DNA from: Hydrogenophaga aromaticivorans
Lineage (GTDB): Bacteria > Pseudomonadota > Gammaproteobacteria > Burkholderiales > Burkholderiaceae_C
Direction: 5' to 3'
NCBI RefSeq assembly: GCF_013387465.1
Contig: NZ_VYGV01000006.1
Location: 777,638 to 841,637 of the forward strand
Length of the DNA stretch: 64,000 nucleotides
Of this stretch, positions 27,347 through 35,028 are shown piece by piece (the first letter of the stretch is position 1; each line of letters begins with the position of its first letter). A model generated the notes under the pieces. It worked only from the letters and a program-made list of their open reading frames with translations, was not told the origin of the DNA and did not search any database. The position numbers and the translations under genes are program-made.

Positions 27347-28123
27347 ATGACCTCCAATGCCGCCACCTCCTCCGAACGAGCGCCCGCCGCCGCGGTCCCG
27401 TGCGCTCAGTGCCCCTTGCGGTCACTGCCCCTGTTCCAGGCGCACGAAGCCGCCGAACTGGAGCTCGTGCAATCGCTCAAGCGCCGGGACATGCACCTGC
27501 CGGTGGGCAGCACACTGATCCAGGAGGGTCAGGTCGACGCACCGCTCTACACGCTGCAAAAGGGCTGGGCGTTTCGCTTCAAGACACTGAGCGACGGGCG
27601 CCGGCAGATCCTGAATTTCCTGCTCGCGGGCGACTTCATCGGCGTGCAGCAGAAGATGGGCGATGCCGCGGCCCATGGCGTCGAGACGCTGACCGATGCC
27701 TTGTTCTGCGTGTTCCAGCGCGACTCGCTGTGGGAAATCCACCGCCGCTCGCCCAGCATGGGCTTCAACGTGACCTGGCTCACCGCGCACGAAGAGTCGC
27801 TGGTGGACGATACCTTGCTGTCGGTGGGGAGGCGCAGCGCCGAAGAGCGCATTGCCACGTTGCTGATCCTGCTCTTCAAGCGCGCCGCCGCACTGCAGGC
27901 CGATGCCGGCGCGAGCGGTGTACCGTTCCCCCTGACGCAGCAACACGTGGCCGATGCCCTCGGGCTGTCGCTGGTGCACACCAACAAGACGCTGCGCAAG
28001 CTGGAGCGCCGGGGCCTGCACCACATTGGCGACGGTCGGCTGTTCATGCGCGACGTGAAGGCGCTCGCGCGCCTGGCCGACCTGTACGGCGACGGCCGCC
28101 CGCCCGTGCGCCCTCTGGTGTGA
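27347..28123 (+). CDS. Crp/Fnr-family transcriptional regulator with partial Fe-S cysteine set
   Basis: Cytoplasmic regulator with an N-terminal cyclic-nucleotide-binding-like beta roll (residues 45-130), a dimer helix and a C-terminal HTH (PLTQQHVADALGLSLVHTNK). 258 aa. The N-terminus has C19 and C22 (VPCAQCPLRSLP), and C121 (DALFCVF) matches FNR Cys122, but the third N-terminal Cys of FNR is missing. The recognition helix reads LVHTNKTLRKL rather than the ExxSR pattern of FNR, so it need not bind TTGAT boxes. The first ATG at 27347 has no clear ribosome binding site. It is followed by a second Crp-like gene. Confidence 0.88.
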   Translation: MTSNAATSSERAPAAAVPCAQCPLRSLPLFQAHEAAELELVQSLKRRDMHLPVGSTLIQEGQVDAPLYTLQKGWAFRFKTLSDGRRQILNFLLAGDFIGVQQKMGDAAAHGVETLTDALFCVFQRDSLWEIHRRSPSMGFNVTWLTAHEESLVDDTLLSVGRRSAEERIATLLILLFKRAAALQADAGASGVPFPLTQQHVADALGLSLVHTNKTLRKLERRGLHHIGDGRLFMRDVKALARLADLYGDGRPPVRPLV

Positions 28124-28329
28124 TCGAGGCCCTTCGATGCAGGCGGGGCCCGCTGACACCCCGTAACACATTGGTCAACTTACATGTCTTTGTACACAGC
28201 AAACGGATGACCTGCGACCTACATTGAGTTCAACCCTGCTTCCCGCCTTCCAGGCCGGCAGGGGCATCGACAGACCCCTGGCCTTCAACGGCCGGGACGC
28301 CGATGGAACGATATGCCCAAGGAGGCCGC
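28124..28329. other. Intergenic region between the two Crp/Fnr-family genes
   Basis: 206 bases. It contains an A/T-richer patch (28168-28200) with TACA/TGTA half-sites that could be the promoter of the second regulator. I cannot assign boxes with confidence. The second gene is preceded by AAGGAGG at 28319-28325. Confidence 0.4.
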
Positions 28330-29124
28330 ATGACAGCCACCACTTCACGGTTCAACACGAACCAACTGCTTGCCACACTCTCCTGCGCCGAATGGCAGCA
28401 CCTGGAGCCCGACCTGGAATGGGTCGATCTGCCGTCCGGTAGCACGCTGCATTCGAGCGGCAATGCGCTGCGCCATGTGCACTTCCCGACCACCGCCACG
28501 GTGTCCCTCGTGTCCTCGATGGCCGACGGCGCCTCCGCCGAAGTGGCCGTGGTGGGCAGCGAGGGCATGGTCGGCATCTGCGCCTTCATGGGCAATGCCA
28601 ACGCCCTGAGCGACGCCGTGGTGCAGCGGCCCGGCCACGCCTGGCGCATGAGCACGACGGCCGTGCAGCACCACACCCGCCGATCACCCGACTTCATGCA
28701 GAAGTTGCTGGGCTACACCCAGGCCTTGTTCACGCACATGGCGCAGTGTTCGGCCTGCAACCGCCACCACGCGCTGGACCAGCAGCTGTGCCGCTGGCTG
28801 CTGCAGCACCTGGACCGCCAGGAAGGTAACGACATGCAGATCACGCAGGAGCGGATTGCCTACCTGCTGGGCGTGCGGCGCGAGGGCGTCACCGGCGGTG
28901 CACTCAAGCTGCAGAGAGCCGGCCTGATCGACTACCACCGGGGCCACATTTCCATCCTCGACCGCCGCGGGCTGGAAGCGCGCAGCTGCGAGTGCTACGG
29001 CGTGGTGCGACAGGCCTACGACCGCTTGTCGTGTGCCCACAGCGCGCCGCGCCGTTCACCCGTGATCCATGCCCCTGGGCTGAACAGCCAGCTGGTGTAC
29101 CGCCAGTCCTTGCAAGCAGCCTGA
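28330..29124 (+). CDS. Crp-like transcriptional regulator (GAF/cupin-less short Crp type)
   Basis: Second Crp/Fnr-family protein, 264 aa from ATG 28330, which has AAGGAGG just upstream; the frame opens at 28303. The N-terminal beta roll includes HFPTTATVSLVSSMADG and AEVAVVGSEGMVGICAFMGN, a form that lacks the usual cAMP-binding residues. The C-terminal HTH is ITQERIAYLLGVRREGVTGG, and the tail GLEARSCECYGVVRQAYDRL is common in a Burkholderiales subgroup. It contains CSAC and another Cys in the linker helix (MAQCSACNRHHALDQQLC). The signal is unknown. A PRC-barrel gene follows in the same direction after 138 bases. Confidence 0.82.
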   Translation: MTATTSRFNTNQLLATLSCAEWQHLEPDLEWVDLPSGSTLHSSGNALRHVHFPTTATVSLVSSMADGASAEVAVVGSEGMVGICAFMGNANALSDAVVQRPGHAWRMSTTAVQHHTRRSPDFMQKLLGYTQALFTHMAQCSACNRHHALDQQLCRWLLQHLDRQEGNDMQITQERIAYLLGVRREGVTGGALKLQRAGLIDYHRGHISILDRRGLEARSCECYGVVRQAYDRLSCAHSAPRRSPVIHAPGLNSQLVYRQSLQAA

Positions 29125-29262
29125 ACCTTGCGTGGCCGCTTGCGCAGAGCCGGACGGCGCTGCCAGCAGCCCGCTCACCCCCCTGCAGGCGACAAAAGAC
29201 CACGCTGTCGCGCGCAGACCCGCCCCTCCTCCAGCAACCCCTGTTTCTTGAAAGCCCATCAC

Positions 29263-29709
29263 ATGAACTACGAAGAACGCGACAGCTTTGGCATGTACAA
29301 CGCCATCAGCGCACTGGACGACACCGTTCCGCAGCGCAACCGCGGCCCTGGCCCCTACCTGATGGGTGCCGACACCTTGCTGGGCAACGACGTGGTCAAT
29401 GCCAAAGACGAAGACCTGGGTGACATCAAGGAAATCATGCTCGACATGCGCACCGGGCAGGTGAGCTATGCGGTGCTGTCGTTCGGCGGCTTCCTGGGTC
29501 TGGGCGAAAAACTGTTCGCTGTGCCATGGACGGCGCTGAAACTGGACACGGTCAACAAGCGATTCGTGCTCGACGCGAGCAGGGACCGGCTGGAGAGTGC
29601 GCCCGGTTTCGACGAAAACGACTGGCCCGATATGGCCGACACGGCCTGGGAAAAGGGTGTGCACGACTTCTACGGCACGCAGCCGTACGTGGCCCCGCGC
29701 GGCAATTGA
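29263..29709 (+). CDS. PRC-barrel domain protein
   Basis: 148 aa, likely cytoplasmic. The PRC-barrel stretch is DTLLGNDVVNAKDEDLGDIK followed by EIMLDMRTGQVSYAVLSFGG and the end of the barrel (GEKLFAVPWTALKLD). Proteins of this type are often induced by stress or light and bind other proteins or RNA; the function here is unknown. The start is ATG 29263 (MNYEERDSFGMYN). It follows the Crp-like gene in the same direction and may be its target. A GC stem followed by a T-run lies after the stop. Confidence 0.85.
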   Translation: MNYEERDSFGMYNAISALDDTVPQRNRGPGPYLMGADTLLGNDVVNAKDEDLGDIKEIMLDMRTGQVSYAVLSFGGFLGLGEKLFAVPWTALKLDTVNKRFVLDASRDRLESAPGFDENDWPDMADTAWEKGVHDFYGTQPYVAPRGN

Positions 29710-29759
29710 TTCCCTGATTCACACCGGGGCCGCCTCGCGCCCGTTGTGATTCGGCACCC

Positions 29760-29793
29760 GCCCGTGCCAGCCGCTGCGCTGCGCGGGCTTTTT
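29760..29793 (+). terminator. Probable terminator after the PRC-barrel gene
   Basis: GCCCG (29760-29764) can pair with CGGGC (29784-29788), and TTTTT follows at 29789-29793. The stem is short with a large, partly paired loop, so confidence is modest. Confidence 0.4.
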
Positions 29794-29801
29794 CATGCGT
29801 G

Positions 29802-30578
29802 TCAGGGCAACGAACCGAACACCTGTTCCAGGGTCAGCTGATCGGGCAGCACGTAGATGGCGGCCGCCTGGGCGGAGAACACGGGCAGAAGGTGGGCGTC
29901 AAAAAATTCGGCCGGAACGTTGATGCAGCCGTAGGAAATGCGGTTGTCTTCAATCGTTTCGGACGCCAGGCGCTGCAGGCGCCGCTCAGCGGGCTGGTGC
30001 GCGCGCACGCGGTGCATGGACACGGCCGCGTCGTAGTCGACCCAGACCACGTCTTCACCTGTGAGGTTGCGCCCCAGCTTGCCGTTGAAGCGGCCAGCCG
30101 GCGTGGTGCGTTCTTCCGGCCGCACGTCGGCAATGGCTTTCTGGCCGATGCCTGGCACCGAGAGATCACCCAAGGCCGAACCGATCAGCACGGCTGTGTC
30201 GGCCTGCAGGCGTGCCTTGGCATCAAATACGTAGAGGCGCGCCGCTTGCTTGTCGACGACGACAAAAGGCATGGCCCCATGGTCTTGCGAGGCGGCACTC
30301 CAGTGGGCGATCCGTTTCACAGGGTCCGACGTTGGTGTCGCGCCCAGGTCGGCTTGGCGCGTGGCCAAGGTCGGGAAGACCGGTGCATCTGACACAGATC
30401 GGATCCGGTTCACCTGCGGCGGCGAACCGCTCGGCATGAGCAGCGCCAAAACGCTCAGACCAGCGACCACACCCACCCGCAACTCGGCGCTCACGCGCGT
30501 GGCGAACCCCACTGCGGCCGGAAACCATGGGGCATGGCCCATGCGGAGCGGACCTGCGCGACAGGAGGGTAGTCGCAT
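29802..30578 (-). CDS. L,D-transpeptidase family protein (YkuD fold)
   Basis: Predicted periplasmic or membrane-anchored L,D-transpeptidase that makes 3-3 peptidoglycan cross-links or anchors lipoprotein. 258 aa at most; ATG 30542 (MGHAPWFPAAVGF) is a shorter start. A hydrophobic segment (LRVGVVAGLSVLALLMPSG) is the anchor or signal. The catalytic Cys lies in the signature SYGCINVPAEFF, with His in AVSMHRVRAH upstream. The YkuD start PFVVVDKQAARLYVFDAKAR is clear. The gene is a single unit converging on the PRC-barrel gene. Confidence 0.88.
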   Translation of the reverse strand: MRLPSCRAGPLRMGHAPWFPAAVGFATRVSAELRVGVVAGLSVLALLMPSGSPPQVNRIRSVSDAPVFPTLATRQADLGATPTSDPVKRIAHWSAASQDHGAMPFVVVDKQAARLYVFDAKARLQADTAVLIGSALGDLSVPGIGQKAIADVRPEERTTPAGRFNGKLGRNLTGEDVVWVDYDAAVSMHRVRAHQPAERRLQRLASETIEDNRISYGCINVPAEFFDAHLLPVFSAQAAAIYVLPDQLTLEQVFGSLP

Positions 30579-30618
30579 GGTGAGTGCAGCGTGGCGAGTG
30601 GCAAAGCAAGCCGGCGCA

Positions 30619-30651
30619 ACACCTCCTCGCGCTTGCGCGGCGGGGAGGTGT
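30619..30651. other. Hairpin between the small secreted gene and the L,D-transpeptidase gene
   Basis: ACACCTCC (30619-30626) pairs with GGAGGTGT near 30644-30651, enclosing a GC-rich inner stem. There is no U-tract on either strand. It may be an mRNA end or a processing structure of the small secreted gene. Confidence 0.35.
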
Positions 30652-30671
30652 CAGGTTCAGCTGTTGGCCAC

Positions 30672-30902
30672 TCAGTTGCGGTCCGCGCGGGCCAGGGGCT
30701 GGTCCATCGCAGGAGCATCCTGGTTCATGGCGGGTGTGGTCGTGTCGCCGCTGGCGGGCGCTGTCGTCGAAGGCTGGGCTTGAACCGTGGTGTCGGGCGC
30801 TGGCGTGACGGTGCCTGACGTGGACTGGGCATAGACAAAGCCGGCTGAGCCGACCACCGCAAGTGCCGTCAGCGAAGCTGTGAGGAATTTGGACGTGAGC
30901 AT
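30672..30902 (-). CDS. Small secreted protein, Pro/Thr/Ala-rich, function unknown
   Basis: 76 aa from ATG 30902, which has AAGGA 7 bases upstream. A clear signal peptide (MLTSKFLTASLTALAVVGSA, cleavage after VYAQ) is followed by a low-complexity mature part rich in Thr, Pro, Ala and Gln with AMNQDAPAMDQ repeats. I know no family for it. It is probably periplasmic. The frame opens upstream at 31127, but only the part from the signal peptide is credible. It lies in the accessory envelope/stress stretch. Confidence 0.65.
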   Translation of the reverse strand: MLTSKFLTASLTALAVVGSAGFVYAQSTSGTVTPAPDTTVQAQPSTTAPASGDTTTPAMNQDAPAMDQPLARADRN

Positions 30903-31126
30903 GGAAGTTTCCTTTCGGCTGCAAGCAGCACATTTCGAATTCAGCCGGAAATGCCGACCGACCTTCAGCGTAGGTGGGGGGTTGACAGAGGGTCTGTGCG
31001 CCGCCGAACCAACGCAGCGCCCGCAGGTGTAAGACATTGCGTCTGGCGCGGGGTGCTTGTGTGCGTTGGCGAACCGACTGGTCCCCGTGCCTGGGCCAAG
31101 ATGGCACTTTACACAAAGGGACCGCA
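30903..31126. other. Divergent intergenic region
   Basis: 224 bases between the small secreted gene (minus) and the small conserved gene (plus). No repeat or clear promoter is visible apart from the two ribosome binding sites at its edges (AAGGA on the minus strand and AAAGGGA on the plus strand). Confidence 0.4.
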
Positions 31127-31357
31127 ATGGCTCAAAGCGCGCACATCGTGGGCAAGGTGGAATACCGGGGTGGCGACGGCCCCGCCGTGGAAATACGCGA
31201 GGGCCCAGTGGAGGTTTCGATCTCGACGGCCGACGCCACCTTGAGCTGGGTCGAGGAAGATGTCCACGGCTCTGCCGCCATGCCCATTGGCGACTTCCGG
31301 CGCTTCGTGAAGGAAGGAAAGATCAAGCTCGATGGTCCGGTGCAGGCTGAGGCCTGA
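31127..31357 (+). CDS. Small conserved protein of unknown function
   Basis: 76 aa from ATG 31127 with AAAGGGA about 5 bases before it. The sequence (MAQSAHIVGKVEYRGGDGPA and later ATLSWVEEDVHGSAAMPIGD) looks like a small beta-rich cytoplasmic protein; I have seen similar unknowns in Burkholderiales but cannot name a family. There is no signal peptide or membrane segment. It ends before a very long hairpin shared with the PDH operon. Confidence 0.7.
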   Translation: MAQSAHIVGKVEYRGGDGPAVEIREGPVEVSISTADATLSWVEEDVHGSAAMPIGDFRRFVKEGKIKLDGPVQAEA

Positions 31358-31429
31358 ACCGGCACGCACGCGCTGTCACGCGCCGGGGTGGCCCGAACGG
31401 CTGGGGCAGATACCGCTGCACCATGGCGT

Positions 31430-31479
31430 TCAAACAGGGAGGGCCCGAACCGTTGCCGGTTCGGGCCCTCCCTGTTTGA
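31430..31479. terminator. 23-bp perfect hairpin between convergent transcripts
   Basis: Bases 31430-31452 are the exact reverse complement of 31457-31479, with a 4-base TTGC loop. It is placed between the small conserved gene (plus) and the end of the PDH operon (minus). There is no T-run on either side, so it may end or protect both transcripts by structure alone. Confidence 0.7.
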
Positions 31480-31500
31480 GAAGAGAAGCGCAGCAGCTGC

Positions 31501-33339
31501 TTACTTCTTGCTCGGCGGCAGGTCGGTGCAAGACCCGTGCGCCACTTCCGCCGCCATGCCGATGCTCTCGCCCAGCGTGGGGTGCGGGTGGATGGTCTTG
31601 CCGATGTCCACCGCGTCGGCGCCCATCTCGATCGCCAGCGCGATCTCACCGATCATGTCGCCCGCGTGCGTGCCCACCATGCCGCCGCCCAGGATCTTGC
31701 CGTGGCCGTGGGCCTCGGGCGAATCGTCGAACAGCAGCTTGGTGACGCCTTCGTCGCGACCGTTGGCAATGGCGCGGCCCGATGCCGTCCATGGGAACAG
31801 GCCCTTCTTGACCTTGATGCCCTGCGCCTTGGCCTGGTCTTCGGTGAGACCCACCCAGGCCACTTCGGGGTCGGTGTAGGCCACGCTGGGGATCACGCGG
31901 GCGTTGAAGGCGGCCGCGGCCAGTTCCTTGTTGCCCTGCAGTTCCCCGGCGATGACCTCGGCCGCCACGTGCGCTTCGTGCACCGCCTTGTGCGCCAGCA
32001 TGGGCTGGCCCACGATGTCGCCGATGGCGAAGATGTGCGGCACGTTGGTGCGCATCTGGATGTCGACGTTGATGAAGCCGCGGTCGGTCACCGCCACGCC
32101 GGCCTTGTCGGCGGCGATCTTCTTGCCGTTGGGCGTGCGCCCCACGGCCTGCAGCACCAGGTCGTAGACCTGCGGCGCGGGCGCGGTGCCGCCCTCTTCC
32201 GCTGCGGCGAACGTCACTTCGATGCCTTCGGGTGTGGCCTTGGCCCCCACCGTCTTGGTCTTGAGCATGATGTTGTCGAAGCGCTTGGCGTTCATCTTCT
32301 GCCAGATCTTCACCAGGTCGCGGTCGGCGCCCTGCATCAGGCCATCGAGCATTTCCACCACATCCAGGCGCGCACCCAGCGTGCTGTAGACCGTGCCCAT
32401 TTCCAGGCCGATGATGCCGCCGCCCAGGATCAGCATGCGCTTGGGCACGTCCTTCAAGGCCAGTGCGCCGGTGCTGTCCACCACGCGCGGGTCGTCGGGC
32501 ATGAAAGGCAGGCGCACCGCCTGCGAGCCGGCGGCGATGATGCATTTCTTGAAGGCCACGACCCTCTTGCTGCCGGTCTTTTCCTGGCCGGTGCCGGTGG
32601 TCTCTTCCACCTCAACGTGGTTGGGGCCCACGAAAGCGCCGTAGCCGCGCACGGTGGTGACCTTGCGCATCTTGGCCATCGCGGCCAGCCCACCGGTGAG
32701 CTTGCCGATGACCTTTTCCTTGTGACCGCGCAGTTTCTCGATGTTGACCACCGGACGGCCGAACTCCACGCCCAGGTCCGCCATGTGACTGACCTCGTCC
32801 ATCACGGCCGCCACGTGCAGCAGCGCCTTGGACGGGATGCAGCCCACGTTCAGGCACACACCGCCGAGCTGGGCGTAACGCTCGACCAGCACGACCTTGA
32901 GACCGAGGTCGGCCGCGCGGAAGGCGGCCGAGTAGCCGCCGGGGCCGGCGCCGAGCACGAGCACATCGTACTCGATGTCGGCGCTGCCGCCGAAGCTGGC
33001 CGCGGCAGGAGCCACCACCGGAGCGGCGGGCTGGGCAGCAGCGGGTGCTGGCGCAGCAGCGACAGGTGCTGCGGCTGGCGCGGCGGGCGCGCTGGCAGCG
33101 CCCTCACCGTCCAGCACCAGCACCACAGAGCCTTGTTTGACCTTGTCGCCGAGCGCGACCTTGAGCTCTTTCACCAAGCCGGCGTGCGACGAGGGAATCT
33201 CCATCGAGGCCTTGTCGGACTCCACGGTGATGAGCGACTGCTCGGCCTTGACGGTGTCGCCGGGCTTGACCAGCAACTCGATCACGGCCACTTCGTCGAA
33301 GTCGCCAATGTCGGGAACTTGAATATCGATCAGTGCCAT
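31501..33339 (-). CDS. lpdA: Dihydrolipoyl dehydrogenase (E3) of pyruvate dehydrogenase with its own lipoyl domain
   Basis: E3 subunit of PDH. 612 aa from ATG 33339: AAGGA abuts the earlier in-frame ATG (33345) but is well spaced for this one. An N-terminal lipoyl domain (residues 1-75, Lys in [13 protein letters not shown]) and an Ala/Pro hinge precede the FAD enzyme ([19 protein letters not shown]). The redox disulfide is in [16 protein letters not shown] and the C-terminal His in [15 protein letters not shown]. This lipoyl-E3 fusion is known in betaproteobacteria. A separate E3 without a lipoyl domain serves OGDH at 13.8 kb. Confidence 0.96.
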   Translation of the reverse strand: MALIDIQVPDIGDFDEVAVIELLVKPGDTVKAEQSLITVESDKASMEIPSSHAGLVKELKVALGDKVKQGSVVLVLDGEGAASAPAAPAAAPVAAAPAPAAAQPAAPVVAPAAASFGGSADIEYDVLVLGAGPGGYSAAFRAADLGLKVVLVERYAQLGGVCLNVGCIPSKALLHVAAVMDEVSHMADLGVEFGRPVVNIEKLRGHKEKVIGKLTGGLAAMAKMRKVTTVRGYGAFVGPNHVEVEETTGTGQEKTGSKRVVAFKKCIIAAGSQAVRLPFMPDDPRVVDSTGALALKDVPKRMLILGGGIIGLEMGTVYSTLGARLDVVEMLDGLMQGADRDLVKIWQKMNAKRFDNIMLKTKTVGAKATPEGIEVTFAAAEEGGTAPAPQVYDLVLQAVGRTPNGKKIAADKAGVAVTDRGFINVDIQMRTNVPHIFAIGDIVGQPMLAHKAVHEAHVAAEVIAGELQGNKELAAAAFNARVIPSVAYTDPEVAWVGLTEDQAKAQGIKVKKGLFPWTASGRAIANGRDEGVTKLLFDDSPEAHGHGKILGGGMVGTHAGDMIGEIALAIEMGADAVDIGKTIHPHPTLGESIGMAAEVAHGSCTDLPPSKK

Positions 33340-33348
33340 CGCCATTCC

Positions 33349-35010
33349 TTAAAGAAGAACGCGACGGAAGTCGCCGAGGATCTGGCCGAGGTAGGCGTTG
33401 AAGCGGGCCGCAGCGGCACCGTCGATCACGCGGTGGTCCCAGGTCAGCGACAGCGGCAGCATCAGGCGCGGCTGGAAGGCCTTGCCGTCCCACACCGGTT
33501 CCATGTTGCTCTTGCAGACGCCGAGGATGGCGACTTCGGGCGCGTTGATGATGGGCGTGAAATAACGGCCACCGATGCCACCGAGCGACGAGATGGTGAA
33601 GGTGGCACCGCTCATCTCGGCGGGGCTCAGCTTGCCGTCGCGCGCCTTCTTGGCGAGTTCGCCCATTTCCTGGCTGATCTGCAGCACGCCCTTTTTGTCG
33701 GCGTCCTTGATCACCGGGACCATCAGGCCGTTGGGCGTGTCCGCCGCAAAGCCGATGTGCCAGTACTGCTTGTAGACCAGCGAGTCGCCGTCGATCGAGC
33801 TGTTGAACTCGGGGAATTTCTTCAGCGCGGCCACCGAGGCCTTGATCAGGAAGGCGAGCATCGTCACCTTGACGCCACTCTTTTCGTTTTCCTTGTTGGT
33901 GGAGACGCGGAAGGCTTCGAGGTCGGTGATGTCGGCGTCATCGTGGTTGGTGACGGCCGGGATCATGATCGCGTTGCGCAGCAGGTTGGCGCCGCTGATC
34001 TTCTTGATGCGGCCCATCTCCTTGCGCTCGATGGGACCGAACTTGGCGAAGTCCACCTTGGGCCAGGGGATCAGACCCAGTTCGGAGCCGCCACCACCGG
34101 TGGATACCGGGGCCTTGGCTTTCTGAGCGGCGGTTTGCACCGCGCCAGCCATGACCGACTTGGTGAAACCCTGCACGTCGTCCAGCGTGATGCGGCCCTT
34201 GGGGCCCTTGCCCTGCACTTCTTCCAGCGGCACGCCGAGTTCGCGGGCGAACTTGCGCACCGAGGGCGATGCATGTGGCAGGCCCAGCGCCGGCGTGCCG
34301 GTGGGGTTGTGGGCGGGTGCGGCGGCAGCCGATGCGGTGGCTGCCGCGGGAGCGGCCACGGCGGCGGCTGGAGCCGCCACGGGTGCGGCGGCAGCGGGTG
34401 CCGGCGCCGCAGAGCCTGCGGCGCCTTCGAGGATCGCCAGCAAGTCGCCGATGTTGACCGTGTCACCGACCTTGACCTTGAGCTCCTTCAGCACGCCGGC
34501 GTGCGAAGAAGGGATTTCCATCGAAGCCTTGTCCGACTCGACCGTGATCAGGCTCTGCTCGACCTTGATGGTGTCGCCGGGCTTGACGAACACCTCGATG
34601 ACGGCGACGTCCTTGAAGTCGCCGATATCGGGCACCAGGACCTGCACCGGTCCGGATGCCGCGGGTGCCGCCACAGGCGCAGCGGCGGCCGCTGGTGCAG
34701 CGGCAGGCGCCGCGACCGGTGCGGGCGCAGCGGCAGCCGGAGCGGCCGCAGGCGCTGGCGCGGGGGCCTCACCAGCGGCTTCCACCACCAGCACCACCGA
34801 GCCCTCTTTCACCTTGTCGCCCAGGGCGACGCGCAGTTCTTTCACCACACCCGCCGTGCTGGACGGGATTTCCATCGAGGCCTTGTCGGACTCGACCGTG
34901 ATCAGCGACTGTTCGGACTTGACCGTGTCGCCCACCTTGACCAGCAGTTCAATGACCGCCACTTCGTCGAAGTCGCCGATGTCCGGGACCTTCACTTCTA
35001 CCAGTGCCAT
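33349..35010 (-). CDS. aceF: Dihydrolipoyllysine-residue acetyltransferase (E2 of PDH), two lipoyl domains
   Basis: Core acetyltransferase of the pyruvate dehydrogenase complex. 553 aa. Two lipoyl domains (about 1-75 and 117-192), each with [15 protein letters not shown], are joined by long Ala/Pro hinges. A peripheral subunit-binding domain follows (SPSVRKFARELGVPLEEVQG). The catalytic domain carries LTWDHRVIDGAAAARFNAYL with the active His/Asp. The start is ATG 35010. It is 18 bases after aceE and 9 bases before the E3 gene, clearly one operon. Confidence 0.97.
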   Translation of the reverse strand: MALVEVKVPDIGDFDEVAVIELLVKVGDTVKSEQSLITVESDKASMEIPSSTAGVVKELRVALGDKVKEGSVVLVVEAAGEAPAPAPAAAPAAAAPAPVAAPAAAPAAAAAPVAAPAASGPVQVLVPDIGDFKDVAVIEVFVKPGDTIKVEQSLITVESDKASMEIPSSHAGVLKELKVKVGDTVNIGDLLAILEGAAGSAAPAPAAAAPVAAPAAAVAAPAAATASAAAAPAHNPTGTPALGLPHASPSVRKFARELGVPLEEVQGKGPKGRITLDDVQGFTKSVMAGAVQTAAQKAKAPVSTGGGGSELGLIPWPKVDFAKFGPIERKEMGRIKKISGANLLRNAIMIPAVTNHDDADITDLEAFRVSTNKENEKSGVKVTMLAFLIKASVAALKKFPEFNSSIDGDSLVYKQYWHIGFAADTPNGLMVPVIKDADKKGVLQISQEMGELAKKARDGKLSPAEMSGATFTISSLGGIGGRYFTPIINAPEVAILGVCKSNMEPVWDGKAFQPRLMLPLSLTWDHRVIDGAAAARFNAYLGQILGDFRRVLL

Positions 35011-35028
35011 GTTGTTGTCTCCGGAAAT

